Source of the DNA: Gemmatimonadota bacterium
GTDB taxonomy: Bacteria > Gemmatimonadota > Gemmatimonadetes > Gemmatimonadales > Gemmatimonadaceae
Reading direction: 5' to 3'
DNA: 64,000 nucleotides
NCBI GenBank assembly: GCA_028287305.1
Contig: JAQBPX010000038.1
Location: 248,001 to 312,000, forward strand
In this document: positions 43,973-53,700 of the stretch, piece after piece
How the letters are laid out: each line of letters starts with the position of its first letter
Numbering within the stretch: position 1 is the stretch's first letter
Notes under the pieces: generated by a model
Seen by the model: only the letters and a program-made list of their open reading frames with translations
The model's database searches: none
What the model was told of the DNA's origin: nothing
Program-made: the position numbers and the translations under genes

Positions 43973-45199
43973 CTACCGGGTGCGTCGCACCACCGCGGCC
44001 ACGCTGTCCATGAGGGAGAGCGGCGCGCGAAGGCTGCCGTCCACGGTGCGCCGCGCGGACGCGGGGCCGACCTCCACGCGCAGGCGGTCTCCCTCGCGGT
44101 AGAGCACCGCGCGCACGCCGCCCACGTCGCCATCCACTGTTCGAAGGTGCGCCTGCAGCGCCTCGGCGAACTGCCGCGACTCGGCAGAACTGTCGGCGCT
44201 CGACACAATGGCGTCCGTGGCGGGCTCGCGGCTCATGTACGCCGCGCCGAGCACGAAGAGCATGCCGCAGGTTCCCGCGACCATCCACAGGTTGCGATCA
44301 GCGTTGCGACGCGTGCGCTGGGTGACCGCGGCCGCGCTGCCCGCCACCTCCGGCGACTCGAGCACGCGCACGATCTCCACGGCCGACTGCGGGCGATCCG
44401 CAGGGTCCTTTGCGAGGCAGCGCATGACCAGCGCCTCGAACGCCGGCGGCACGCCATAGCGTCGCTGCGAGAGCGGCGGCGCTCGCTCGGCGAGCTGCGC
44501 GGCGAGCACCGCGCGCGCGCCACGCCCGTGGAAGGGCGGCGTACCCACCAGCATCTCGTACGCAACAAGTCCGAGGGCATACAGGTCCACGCGGTGATCC
44601 ATGGCGGGATCGGCGGCCACCTGCTCGGGCGCCATGTACTGCGGCGTGCCCATGGCCAGCCCGCCATCGGTAATTCCGGGACGCGAATCGCGCGCCCGCG
44701 AGCGCGACAGCTCGATCGCCTTCGCCACGCCGAAGTCGGTGACCACCGCGCTCCCCTGCGCGAGGAGCACGTTGTCGGGCTTCACGTCGCGATGCACCAC
44801 GCCGCGCCCATGCGCAAACTGGAGCGCGTGCGCCACCTCCTTCATGATCCGCGCGGCCTCGCCCACGGAGAGGGGGCCGCGCGTGATGCGCGCCCGCAGC
44901 GACTCGCCCTCGATGAAGGGCATGATGAAGAAGGGGAGCGAGTCCGCCTCGCCCGCCGAGATCACCGGCACGATGTGCGGATGTGGGAGGCGGGCCGCGA
45001 GCAGGATCTCCTGCTGGAACCGCTCCACGGAGAGCGAGGCCATGAGGTCCGGCGACAGCACCTTGATCGCCACGCGACGGCCCAGGCGCTTCTCGGTGGC
45101 CACGAACACGCGCGACATGCCGCCGCCACCCAGCTCGCGCTCGATCTCGTAGCGGTCGCCGAGCGCCCGCGCGAGCGACTGCAGTAGCGGGTCGTCCAT
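43973..45199 (-). CDS. Membrane-anchored PknB-type serine/threonine protein kinase
   Basis: 408 residues. The kinase domain spans ~17-275: glycine loop ELGGGGMSRVF (24-30), VAIK lysine K46, HRD catalytic loop VVHRDVKPDN (H136-D138, K140, N143), DFG at 155-157, and activation-segment end GTPQYMAPEQ. All catalytic residues are present. One membrane helix (LWMVAGTCGMLFVLGAAYM, ~305-325) leads to a ~75-residue extracytoplasmic domain (SRQFAEALQAHLRTVDGDVGGVRAVLYREGDRLRVEVG). There is no PASTA repeat. The start is ATG 45199 (AGAGGG 9 nt upstream) or ATG 45208. It is divergent from ADOP permease 4, a potential regulatory partner. Confidence 0.95.
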   Translation of the reverse strand: MDDPLLQSLARALGDRYEIERELGGGGMSRVFVATEKRLGRRVAIKVLSPDLMASLSVERFQQEILLAARLPHPHIVPVISAGEADSLPFFIMPFIEGESLRARITRGPLSVGEAARIMKEVAHALQFAHGRGVVHRDVKPDNVLLAQGSAVVTDFGVAKAIELSRSRARDSRPGITDGGLAMGTPQYMAPEQVAADPAMDHRVDLYALGLVAYEMLVGTPPFHGRGARAVLAAQLAERAPPLSQRRYGVPPAFEALVMRCLAKDPADRPQSAVEIVRVLESPEVAGSAAAVTQRTRRNADRNLWMVAGTCGMLFVLGAAYMSREPATDAIVSSADSSAESRQFAEALQAHLRTVDGDVGGVRAVLYREGDRLRVEVGPASARRTVDGSLRAPLSLMDSVAAVVRRTR

Positions 45200-45402
45200 G
45201 CGTTTCATCCCTCTTCAGCTCCAAGGACACTGTCCGCTTCCGGGACGTTGGGTCCCATGGTCGGACAGCAGGGCACGCGACCGGGGCGGTGCACCACAAC
45301 GTAAGCTACGCCACGGGCGCGAGTTGTCACTCGGGAATGGCGGGCACGATGGTTGTTAATACCAGTGCGGCATTCCTCCTCGCGGCAACCGGAGAACGAC
45401 TC

Positions 45403-47826
45403 GTGGACACTCTCGCGCTGGACCTTCGCATCGCGTTTCGGCGCCTCGTGCGCTCCCCGGGCTTCACGCTCGTCGCCACGATCACGCTCGCGCTGGGGAT
45501 CGGGGCGAACACGGCGATCTTCAGCGTGGTGGATGCGGCGCTCCTGCGCGCCCTGCCCTACCCGGACGCCGGCCGCATCGTGCGCATCTATGGCACGGCG
45601 AAGAGCGGACTGGGAACGGTCTCCCCGCCGGACTTCGTGGACTACCGCGCGCAGGCGCGCTCCTTCGTCGGCATGGCCGCGGTGAATGAGGGCAGCTATG
45701 CCCTCTCCGGCGATGGCGCGGCCGAGCAGGTGAGCGGTGCCGGCGTCACGGGCGATTACTTCACCGTGATGGGAATGGCTCCCCAGCTGGGTCGTGCCAT
45801 CGGGGCTGACGACGCGGTGGTCGGCGCGGCGCCCGTCGCGGTGATCTCCGACGGACTGTGGCGGCGGCGCTTCGGCGCCGACTCGCTGCTCGTGGGGCGC
45901 ACCATCATCCTCGATGCGGTGGCCACTCGCGTGATCGGCGTGATGCCTGCGCGCTTCGACTATCCGGAACAGTCCACGGTCTGGACGCCCATGTCGTTCA
46001 CGCCGCAGGCGCTCGCCACGCAGCGCGGGGCGCACTACCTGAACGTGGTCGGCCGCCTGAAGCCCGGCGCCACAGTGGAAGCCGCGCATGCCGACATGCG
46101 CGCGATCCAGCTGCGCCTCGCCGCGGCGTTCCCGCGCACGAACTCCACCAACCCGGCGAACGTCGTCTCCCTTCACACCGACATGGTCGGAGACACCAGG
46201 CCCGCGCTCCTGATCCTGCTCGGCGCCGTGGCGCTCGTGCTGCTCGTCGCCTGCGCCAACGTCGCCAACCTGCTGCTCGCGCGGGCCATCGGCCGCCAGC
46301 GCGAGGTCGCGTTGCGCACCGCGCTCGGCGCCACGCGCTCTCGCCTCGCGCGCGAGCTGCTCGCCGAGTCGGTGATCCTCGCCCTGCTCGGTGGCGCCGG
46401 GGGGCTGCTGCTTGCGGCGTGGGGCACGCGCGTGTTCGGCGCACTGCGCCCGAACGACCACCTGCTGGCCGCGGCGACGATCGATGGCCGGATGCTGCTG
46501 GCCACGCTCGTGCTCAGCCTGGCCGTGGGCATAATCTTTGGCCTGGTGCCGGCAATGCAGATGGCGCCCGAGCGAAACCTCGGGCCCGCTGTCAGCGCCG
46601 GTGGACGCTCGAATTCCCCCAGTGGCAAGGCGCAGGCGGCCAAGCGCATCCTCGCGATCGGCGAGGTGGCGCTGAGCGTGGTCCTGCTCACGAGCGCCGC
46701 ATTGCTGGTGCGCAGCTTCACGCAGCTCGTCTCGGTGGAGCCGGGCTTCTCGACCGCGGACCGCATCACCTTCGGCGTGTCGCTCCCGACTGCCGGGTAC
46801 GAGACGCCGGAGAAGCAGGCGCGCTTCACCGCCGACCTGCTGGACCGGCTGAAGACCCTGCCTGGTGTCACGGACGTAGGCGCGGTATCCGGCCTCCCGC
46901 TCAGCGACTACTCGTACGGCCTGTCGATTCACAGCGTGGATGGACGCCAGCTGGCTGACGTCGCCAACGGTCCCTCGGCGCAGGTCCGCATCGTGACGCC
47001 GCAGTTCCTGCGCGCCATGGGCATCCCGGTTCGCAGCGGGCGAGGCATCTCCGACGAAGACCGCTTCGGCGCGCCGAACGTGGCGGTGCTCAACGAGTCC
47101 GCGGCGAGAATGCTCTTCCCCGAGGGCAACGCCGAGCGTCATTCCGTACTCATCGGGTCGACGTTCGGCCTCGGCCGCGGCCGCGCGGGGGGACAGGTGG
47201 TGGGCGTGGTGGGAGACACCCACGAAGCGGGGCTCGATGCTCCCGTGGCGCCGATGATCTACCTGGCACAGGACCAGTTCCCGTCGAGCTACTTCAGCGT
47301 GATCGTGCACGGCACCGCAGCACCCGCGCTCGTCATTCCCTCGGCTCGCGCGGCGCTGGCCTCGGTGGATCCATCCGTGCCCCTCTTCGCGGCGCTCACC
47401 ATGGAACAGATCGTCGCGAGCTCGGTCGCACGGCCGCGCTTCATCACCACCCTGCTCGGCATCTTTGCCGTGCTGGCGGCGGCACTCGCCGCGATCGGGC
47501 TGTACGGCGTGATCGCGTACGCGGTGGGCGAGCGCACCCGGGAAATCGGCATTCGCGTCGCACTCGGCGCGCGCCAGGCGGACGTGCTCAAGCTGGTGCT
47601 CGCGGGCGGCCTGGTGCTCACCGCAACGGGCCTCGGCCTGGGGTTGCTCGGGTCGCTGGCGTCATCGCGACTGCTGGCGGGGTTCCTCTTCGGCGTGAAG
47701 CCGCTCGACGTCACCGCCTTCGCGCTCACCGCGCTGATCGTGGTGGCCGCGTCGCTGCTGGCAACGTGGCTGCCCGCCCTGCGCGCTGCGCGGCTGGATC
47801 CGGTGGAGGCCCTGCGGGCGGAGTGA
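45403..47826 (+). CDS. MacB/FtsX-type ABC permease without ATPase, ADOP family (copy 4)
   Basis: 807 residues from GTG 45403, which has GGAG 8 nt upstream. The opening DTLALDLRIAFRRLVRSPGFTLVATITLALGIGANTAIFSVVDAALLRALPYPDAGRIVRI is the classical ADOP start. FtsX domain 1 has LVLLVACANVANLLLARAIGRQREVALRTALGATRSRLARELLAESVILALLGGAGG. Domain 2 has GLYGVIAYAVGERTREIGIRVALGARQADVLKLVLAGG. The end is 'LPALRAARLDPVEALRAE'. It belongs to the most common ADOP subtype and is distinct from copies 1 and 2. No ATPase is nearby. It is divergent from the Ser/Thr kinase across a 203-bp region. Confidence 0.93.
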   Translation: MDTLALDLRIAFRRLVRSPGFTLVATITLALGIGANTAIFSVVDAALLRALPYPDAGRIVRIYGTAKSGLGTVSPPDFVDYRAQARSFVGMAAVNEGSYALSGDGAAEQVSGAGVTGDYFTVMGMAPQLGRAIGADDAVVGAAPVAVISDGLWRRRFGADSLLVGRTIILDAVATRVIGVMPARFDYPEQSTVWTPMSFTPQALATQRGAHYLNVVGRLKPGATVEAAHADMRAIQLRLAAAFPRTNSTNPANVVSLHTDMVGDTRPALLILLGAVALVLLVACANVANLLLARAIGRQREVALRTALGATRSRLARELLAESVILALLGGAGGLLLAAWGTRVFGALRPNDHLLAAATIDGRMLLATLVLSLAVGIIFGLVPAMQMAPERNLGPAVSAGGRSNSPSGKAQAAKRILAIGEVALSVVLLTSAALLVRSFTQLVSVEPGFSTADRITFGVSLPTAGYETPEKQARFTADLLDRLKTLPGVTDVGAVSGLPLSDYSYGLSIHSVDGRQLADVANGPSAQVRIVTPQFLRAMGIPVRSGRGISDEDRFGAPNVAVLNESAARMLFPEGNAERHSVLIGSTFGLGRGRAGGQVVGVVGDTHEAGLDAPVAPMIYLAQDQFPSSYFSVIVHGTAAPALVIPSARAALASVDPSVPLFAALTMEQIVASSVARPRFITTLLGIFAVLAAALAAIGLYGVIAYAVGERTREIGIRVALGARQADVLKLVLAGGLVLTATGLGLGLLGSLASSRLLAGFLFGVKPLDVTAFALTALIVVAASLLATWLPALRAARLDPVEALRAE

Positions 47827-47872
47827 CGCGTCGCCCTAGGCGAAGGGGCGTCGCGCGTCGTAGCTTTGGGCC

Positions 47873-48334
47873 ATGCCACCACTGCGCGAAGCACGGCTCG
47901 ACGACGCACCCCGCCTCACCGCCCTGATCAACGAGGCGTTCGTAGTTGAACGATCATTCAAGAACGGCGATCGTACGACGCAGCCCGACGTCGAGGAGCA
48001 CCTGGGGCGCGGGTGCTTCCTGCTGCTCGGCGAGCCCCCCGCGATCGACGCGTGCGTCTACGTGGACCTGCGACCCGAGGGCGGCTACTTCGGCATGCTC
48101 TCCGTGGACCCCGCGCGACAGGGCGCGGGACTGGGACGCCTGCTGATCGATGCGGCCGAGCAGTGGTGCCGCGACCGCGAGGCGAGCCAGGTGGAGATCA
48201 TGGTCGCCGACGTCCGTCCCGAGCTCCGCTCGTTCTACGCGAAGCTCGGCTACGAGGAGCGGCACATGTCGCCCTTCCTGCACGAGGGGCTCACCAAGGA
48301 AGTGAAGTTCGTGCACATGGTGAAGCCGCTCTAG
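47873..48334 (+). CDS. GNAT family N-acetyltransferase
   Basis: 153 residues. It shows the acetyl-CoA-binding pattern: strand 4 in YFGMLSVDPARQGAGLGRLLIDAAEQWCRD (motif A, with the Q/RxxGxG/A-type loop RQGAGLG) and motif B in LRSFYAKLGYEERHMSPFL. N-terminal motif C is REARLDDAPRLTALINEAF. The acceptor substrate is unknown. Its stop codon shares a CTAG with the convergent DinB gene, so the two genes overlap by 4 bp at their ends. It starts 46 bp after ADOP permease 4. Confidence 0.93.
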   Translation: MPPLREARLDDAPRLTALINEAFVVERSFKNGDRTTQPDVEEHLGRGCFLLLGEPPAIDACVYVDLRPEGGYFGMLSVDPARQGAGLGRLLIDAAEQWCRDREASQVEIMVADVRPELRSFYAKLGYEERHMSPFLHEGLTKEVKFVHMVKPL

Positions 48335-48852
48335 CGCACGAGGCGCAGGTTCGCGCGCCAGGGGCCCACGTCGTCCTGGTACTGCGTCCCCAGCACGCGC
48401 ACGATCTGCGCGGTGTGCGAGAGGTCGTGCACCACCCACGTGGAGAGCAGCTGGCGCAGCCGCACCGCGCCGAACTCGGGATGCGTGCCCGTGAGCTCGA
48501 GTTGGGCCTCGGTGATCCCCAGCGCATCCAGGTCGTGCAGGCTGCGCTCTCGCTCAGCCGCGAATTCGGTGAGCAGCTCACCGATCGGGCGATGCGCGCT
48601 CGCGGTGATCTCGGCCTCGCTATCGAAGGGGGCGAGCGTGGGCGTGGCGCCGAACTCCAGGATATGTCGGATGCGCGGCATCCACGCGTGCTTCTCGGAG
48701 CCGAGCAGGTGGGCGACCACGTCGCGCGGGCTCCAGGAGCCCTCGGCCTCGCGTGAGGAGATCCAGGATTCGGACAGCCCGGCGAGCATGCCCGTGAGGG
48801 CACTGGGGGTGCGCTCGAGCAGCTCGCGGCCGTCAGGAATGGAGAATGTCAT
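48331..48852 (-). CDS. DinB family putative metal-dependent hydrolase (copy 2)
   Basis: 173 residues. Four-helix DinB signature: LTGMLAGLSESWISSREAEGSWSPRDVVAHLLGSEKHAWMPRIRHIL, then LTEFAAERERSLHDLDALG, then LRQLLSTWVVHDLSHTAQIVRVLGTQYQDDVGPW. The metal-site histidines are in HLLGSEKH and VHDLSHTAQ. ATG 48852 was chosen as it precedes a typical start (MTFSIPDGRELLERTPSAL); no strong ribosome-binding site is seen. It belongs to the same broad family as 20921-21481 but to a different branch. It converges on the GNAT gene with overlapping stop codons. Confidence 0.9.
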   Translation of the reverse strand: MTFSIPDGRELLERTPSALTGMLAGLSESWISSREAEGSWSPRDVVAHLLGSEKHAWMPRIRHILEFGATPTLAPFDSEAEITASAHRPIGELLTEFAAERERSLHDLDALGITEAQLELTGTHPEFGAVRLRQLLSTWVVHDLSHTAQIVRVLGTQYQDDVGPWRANLRLVR

Positions 48853-48977
48853 GCGGTGAATGAACCACCGCCGGGCGGGCCTGCGCCAGAGATGGCTGCG
48901 CATGCCGTCAATGCACTTCGCTCATGGACCCCATGCGGGCCCTTTGTTTTTTCGCGCGCACCGCTGCAGCTTGGGTC

Positions 48978-49889
48978 ATGAAGCGCCTCGTCATGTTCGC
49001 ACTGTGCGCCACCGCGCTCGGCACCGCGCTTGGCGCCCAGCAGCCGGTCCTGACCCGCTACTGGGTGCGCCCGCAGGATGCCGATTCGCTGCTGACTCGC
49101 TACCTCGAGCCGAACTACGTGGTGTTCGACGCGACGGCGAGCGACAGCGCGCCGCTGCTGGTATTCATGCCCGGCACCGGCGGGCGTCCCGCGAACACCA
49201 GCGCGTTCACCGATGCCGCGGCGCGACAGGGATATCGCGCGATCGGGCTCGAGTACGACGACCAGCCCGCAGTGGAACAGCTGTGTCCTCGCGACCCCGA
49301 TCCCGAGTGCTCGGAGTACGTGCGCCGCAAGCGCATCTTCGGCGATGACGTCACGCCGCTGATCGACGACCGCGCCGAGGAGTCCATCGTCAACCGGCTG
49401 TCGAAGCTCCTGGTCTCGCTCGACCGCGATCATCCCACGGAGGGCTGGTCGCGCTATCTCGAGAATGGGCAGCCGAGGTGGACGCGCATCGCCGTCGCCG
49501 GCCTGTCACAGGGCGCAGGCATGGCGGCATACATCGCGCAGCGCACCCTGGTCGCGCGCGTGATCCTCTTCTCGAGTCCGTGGGACCAGTACGGTCCCCG
49601 CCGCACCCTCGCCCCCTGGGTGCGGCGCGGCAATGGCGCCACGCCCTCCGATCGGTGGTATGGCGCATGGCACGAGCGCGAGCCCACGGCGAGCCTCATC
49701 GAGCACGCGTACTCTGCGCTGCACGTGCCGGGAGATCACATTCGCCGACTGTCGCTCGCCCCCGCAGGGAACGCGCTGGTGCCGCCGTACCATCCGAGCA
49801 CCGTGGCCAATGGCGCCACGCCCCGCCTGCCCGACGGCACGCCCGCCTACCTGGAAGACTGGAAATTCCTGCTCGGCAGCGCGCGGTAG
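48978..49889 (+). CDS. Secreted alpha/beta-hydrolase, BPSS1187-like
   Basis: 303 residues. ATG 48978 gives the leader MKRLVMFALCATALGTALGAQ. The fold signals are PLLVFMPGTGGRPANTSAF (oxyanion loop region), GYRAIGLEYDDQPAVEQLC and the nucleophile elbow IAVAGLSQGAGMAAYIA, where the serine lies in G-L-S-Q-G. A later histidine in HVPGDHIRRL may complete the triad. The pattern fits the BPSS1187-type hydrolases, whose substrates are not established. It is exported to the periplasm and stands alone between the DinB gene and a small convergent gene. Confidence 0.85.
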   Translation: MKRLVMFALCATALGTALGAQQPVLTRYWVRPQDADSLLTRYLEPNYVVFDATASDSAPLLVFMPGTGGRPANTSAFTDAAARQGYRAIGLEYDDQPAVEQLCPRDPDPECSEYVRRKRIFGDDVTPLIDDRAEESIVNRLSKLLVSLDRDHPTEGWSRYLENGQPRWTRIAVAGLSQGAGMAAYIAQRTLVARVILFSSPWDQYGPRRTLAPWVRRGNGATPSDRWYGAWHEREPTASLIEHAYSALHVPGDHIRRLSLAPAGNALVPPYHPSTVANGATPRLPDGTPAYLEDWKFLLGSAR

Positions 49890-49900
49890 CGCGTCGCTGC

Positions 49901-50143
49901 TCAGCGCGCCTGCGCGAGTTCCTCGAGCGCCGTGTCATCCAGCTCGCGCCAGTTCGACGGATAGTCGCGCACGCGTCGCACCACCTCGGCGCAATCGAAC
50001 ACGAGCACGCGCCCCCGCCGGCGGTCGTACGGGTATTCCATTTCGAACACCCGCCAGTGCCGATGGTCGGAGTCCACGAACTCGCGCCCCGTCTCGGCGA
50101 CGCGCGTCCATCCCTCCGTGCCATCGGTTTCGCGCTCCGGCAT
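49901..50143 (-). CDS. Small protein of unknown function
   Basis: 80 residues from ATG 50143 (MPERETDGTEGWTRVAETGREF). The composition is that of a real small soluble protein: alternating charged and aromatic residues, a central strand pair (RHWRVFEMEYPYD, RGRVLVFDCAEVVRRV) and an acidic C-terminal helix (ELDDTALEELAQAR). An in-frame start 33 nt further upstream is also possible. No family was recognised. It lies 41 bp downstream of the PepSY gene in the same direction and could be co-transcribed with it. Confidence 0.6.
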   Translation of the reverse strand: MPERETDGTEGWTRVAETGREFVDSDHRHWRVFEMEYPYDRRRGRVLVFDCAEVVRRVRDYPSNWRELDDTALEELAQAR

Positions 50144-50184
50144 GGGCCCCAAGTTAGCGGCGATTCGCCGGGGCAACAGGTGGC

Positions 50185-50589
50185 TCAGGTGGTCGGCTTC
50201 TTTTTCGCCGCGGCCTTCTTCTCCCTGGCCTCGTCCCTGGCTTCCTTCTTCTCGGCCTTGGGCGTCTCGTGCTCATGCGCGAGCATCGCGCCAGTGTTGG
50301 CGTCGACGTTCACTTCCTCGATCCCGGCCTTGCCGGCCACCTTGATGTCGAACGAGTAGATCAGCTTGCCGCCCTCGCGCTCGATTTCGCTCGACTGGAT
50401 CTTGCCGGTCGGCACTTCCTTCTGCGCGGTGGCGGTCGCCGCGGCCATCGTGACCTTCGCTTCCCTCATGAGTGCGGCCTGCGACTCTTCGACCTTCTTC
50501 GCAGCCTTGGGCTTCGCGGCCTGCGCGTTCGCGGTGCCCGCGACGGCGATCAGCGCGAGCGATGCGATGGTGAAAATGCGAGGTGACAT
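50185..50589 (-). CDS. Periplasmic PepSY domain protein
   Basis: 134 residues. The signal peptide MSPRIFTIASLALIAVAGTANAQ is preceded by GGAG at 6 nt. A lysine/alanine-rich linker is followed by the PepSY fold (ALMREAKVTMAAATATAQKEVPTGKIQSSEIEREGGKLIYSFDIKVAGKAGIEEVNVDANTGAML). A charged helical tail (KAEKKEARDEAREKKAAAKKK) ends it. PepSY domains are thought to inhibit or bind peptidases or act as sensors. It lies downstream of an Oar-like receptor, histidine kinase and OmpR regulator, all on the same strand. PepSY proteins are frequent partners of such two-component systems. Confidence 0.9.
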   Translation of the reverse strand: MSPRIFTIASLALIAVAGTANAQAAKPKAAKKVEESQAALMREAKVTMAAATATAQKEVPTGKIQSSEIEREGGKLIYSFDIKVAGKAGIEEVNVDANTGAMLAHEHETPKAEKKEARDEAREKKAAAKKKPTT

Positions 50590-50752
50590 GTGAGTCTCCA
50601 GAGAAAGGGGGTGTTGCTGCCTGCTCCTGTGAGTCTACACCGATTCGCGTCGCTTTGTTACGGCCTGCTACGATGTCATGTCGTTGTCAGGCTTGGAGTT
50701 ACCTCGCCGTCAGCTTGCGCCGCCCCTGACCCCCGAGCGCACGAAGCTCACC

Positions 50753-53700
50753 TCAGCCCCCGGGCTTCTTGGGGGCCGGCGGCGCGAGCGGGAGGCGAAT
50801 GCGCTCTGGCAGCTTCGCCCACTGAGCCTCCGTCAGGTTCTTCCTGATGTCGCCCACGGCGTCCTGGATCGCCTTGATGAGGATCATGTTCTGCGCCTGG
50901 ATCTTCGGCGCGATCGCGCCTGGATCAGGGCGCGGGCCGGCGGCCGAGAGCATGGTGGCGATCGCAGTGACGACGCTGTCGAGGTGCGTGGTGAGCGCAT
51001 CGTTCAGCGTGGTGAGCCGAGCGACCTGCAGCGGCGTGAGCGACAGCTGCAGCGAGTCAGCCTGGTCGAGCAGCAGCTTCATGGGGTTGGGCACCTGGTT
51101 CACCAGGCGCGCCTTCCAGTCGGCCACCGAGAGGGCCTTTCCGTCTGCCGACGCGAGCGGGTTCTGGGCGGGGTCGTGTCCGAGCAGCATGCGAGCCTGC
51201 AGTACGAGCTGGAAGGGAGTGCGGAACGCGGAGCGCGCGCCGGCACTGGAGCCGAAATGTTCGTTCACCTGGTACTGGAACCGCTTCTCCTGCGGGTCGA
51301 ATCCCCGCGCGAGGAGCAGCGTGCGGTCGGGAATCGCGGCCTGCCCCCAGCCGCGCAGCGCGTCCGCGCCATGCAGCAGCTGGTCCACCGCGGCGAGCGT
51401 GTTGATCGCCTGGAGCGAGAGCGTGAGTCGCTGCTTGAGGCCGAACGCCTCGGGACGCGTGGTGAGCTGCAGGTCGAAGGAGGTGGTCCAGGGCAGGGCG
51501 CAGCTGTTGCGCGTCGCGATCGTTCCCTCCTGGCGCATGAGGCAGGAGCGCGCTCGCGCGTCGGTGGCGCCGTAGAGTCGCTGCATGCCGTTGCGGAGCG
51601 CCGTGTCCGGCGCGGCCGAGGGCGCGAAGACGAATGCGCGGTCGTTGCGCGCGCCGTCGCCGTTCACGTCGCCGTTCACCAGCGGCGTGTAGGCGCCGCC
51701 CGACGTCAGTCGCGTGACGAAGCCGAGCTCCACGCCCGTGCGCACGGGGATGTTGAGGATGCTGATGATCGCATGACGTCGCTCGAGGTCGCTCGTTCCC
51801 CACTCGACCAGGTTCGGGTTGCCGCTCGTCGTGGGCAGGTAGCCCCCGATCGAGTAGCCATTCGCCTGGTCGCGCGAGCGCGTGTAGGTGTACGACACCA
51901 CGCCGTACACGCGACGGAACACGTTGCCGCTCAGGTTCACGCTCCCCTGCGCGGTCTCGGATTCCATCATCGACCCGATGGACGACACCGCGCCGAAGGC
52001 AGCGTGCTGCCTGCTGGCGGCGAGCGAGACGGCGCCGGTCTGCGGCACGATGTCGCTGGGACCGGCATACACCACGCGGTGCTCGTCGGAGAGCGACATG
52101 CGCGGGGCCGACACCAGGTTGATGTCGGTGACGCCGGGATTGTCCAGCCCGCGGAGCACGGTCCCCTCCAGCGAGATCGAGCCCTTGCTGAAGAAGCGTG
52201 CGCCGCCGAGCGAGGCGCGCCAGACGCGCGGCGCCGCGAAGGACCGGTCGAACAGCGCGACGTTGCGCGTGCCGTCGGCGGCGCCGGACATTCCCGCGGC
52301 GCCATTCAGGCACGAGGAGGGAATGCTCGCCGTGTCGGCGAAGTAGCTGCTCCACGCGGGCACGGGCGTGTCGCTTCCCACGCAGGCCAGCTGGCCCTGC
52401 GAGCTCGCGAGGCCGGTGCCGTTGCGCACCGCGCCCACCAGCTGCGAGAGCACGCGACCGCGGAACTCGCCCACGCCGCCGCGCAGGAATCCCTTCGGGA
52501 TGCCGATGGTGTTGCCGAGCAGGTAGCTGAACCCGATGCGCGGGCTCACGCGACCGCTGGACGGGAAGTACGCGGTGCTGCGACCGAATGCGGCGAGCAC
52601 GCCAGGGTTCTCGGCCGGCGCGCCGGGCAGCGTGGAGCGCTCGATGCGCGTGCCGTAGGTGACCTGCAGCGAGGCGGAGCGCCGCCAGGTATCGCCGATG
52701 TACACGGCCTCGTTGTCCGAGCCACTCGACTGGTCCTGCCCACTGAGCGTGCGCGCGAACAGCGCAGGGCGATCGGCCTGGAAGTCGGCGAGCGAGTTGA
52801 AGACGAACGTGCCGTAGCGATTCGGGATGAACCCGCTCGTCGAACGGTCCCGATTGTAGAGCAGCCCGAGCTTCACGCGATGCGCGCCGCCCGCCGAGAG
52901 CCAGGAGACTTCATTGGCGAGCTCCTCGAGCGTGGAGCGCGCATGGCGCGGCAGTGAGCCGCTGCCGCCGAACTGGAGCGACGTGATGCCGCGCGTGCCG
53001 TCAGCGCGGCTGCTTGCAACGGACACGACGCCGGTGGGGGCACTGAGGTACGCCTCGCCGTCCTGCGCGTCGTCGGAGTACGAGGCGCGCGCCTCGTTGA
53101 GGAAGCTGCCCAGCGTGGACGTGAGCGTCGCCAGCCCGCCGGTGCCACGCGCCGAGGTCGAGCCACCCGTTCCCGGCACCGCGGTGGGCGCCACGCGCGT
53201 ACCGGACTGGCGCGCACTGCGGAAGTCGCCGCGCACGCTGAGCGAGTGCGCATCGGCCAGGTCGTAGTCCACCTTGGCGAGCGCGGAGACGTTGCGCGAG
53301 TCGCGTCGCAGCGGGCTGCCATTCCGGAAGCCGATTCCCTTCTGCGACAGCCCCGCGAGGAACGCGTTGACGGAGTCACGCGACGTGCCGAGTCCCACGA
53401 GCGTCGCGTCGCTGGCGTCGAGCAGCGAGGCCATCGCATCGTCGCGCGTGTCGTATTGGCCAGAGAGGAAGTAGAACGCCTTGTCCCGTACGATCGGTCC
53501 TCCAAGCCCCGCGCTGCCCACGTGCTGCCCGTAGCGCTGGCCGAAGCCGGCATCGGGACCGCTCGCGAAGGTGAGCGACGGGTCGCGCCGCGAATAGTTC
53601 GCGGTGCCGCTGAACAGGTTGGTGCCGCTCTTCGTGGTGGTGGCCACCTGGCCACCGGTGAACTGCCCGCGGCTCACGTCGTAGGCGTTCGTCACGACCT

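Noticed and set aside
45205-47310. A 701-codon minus-strand open frame opposite ADOP permease 4
   Set aside because: Histidine/arginine/alanine-rich text without any motif; the plus-strand frame is a clear permease.
47825-47859. Nested GACGCG...CGCGTC hairpin after ADOP permease 4
   Set aside because: The inner pairing is poor and in such GC-rich DNA short dyads of this type are expected by chance.
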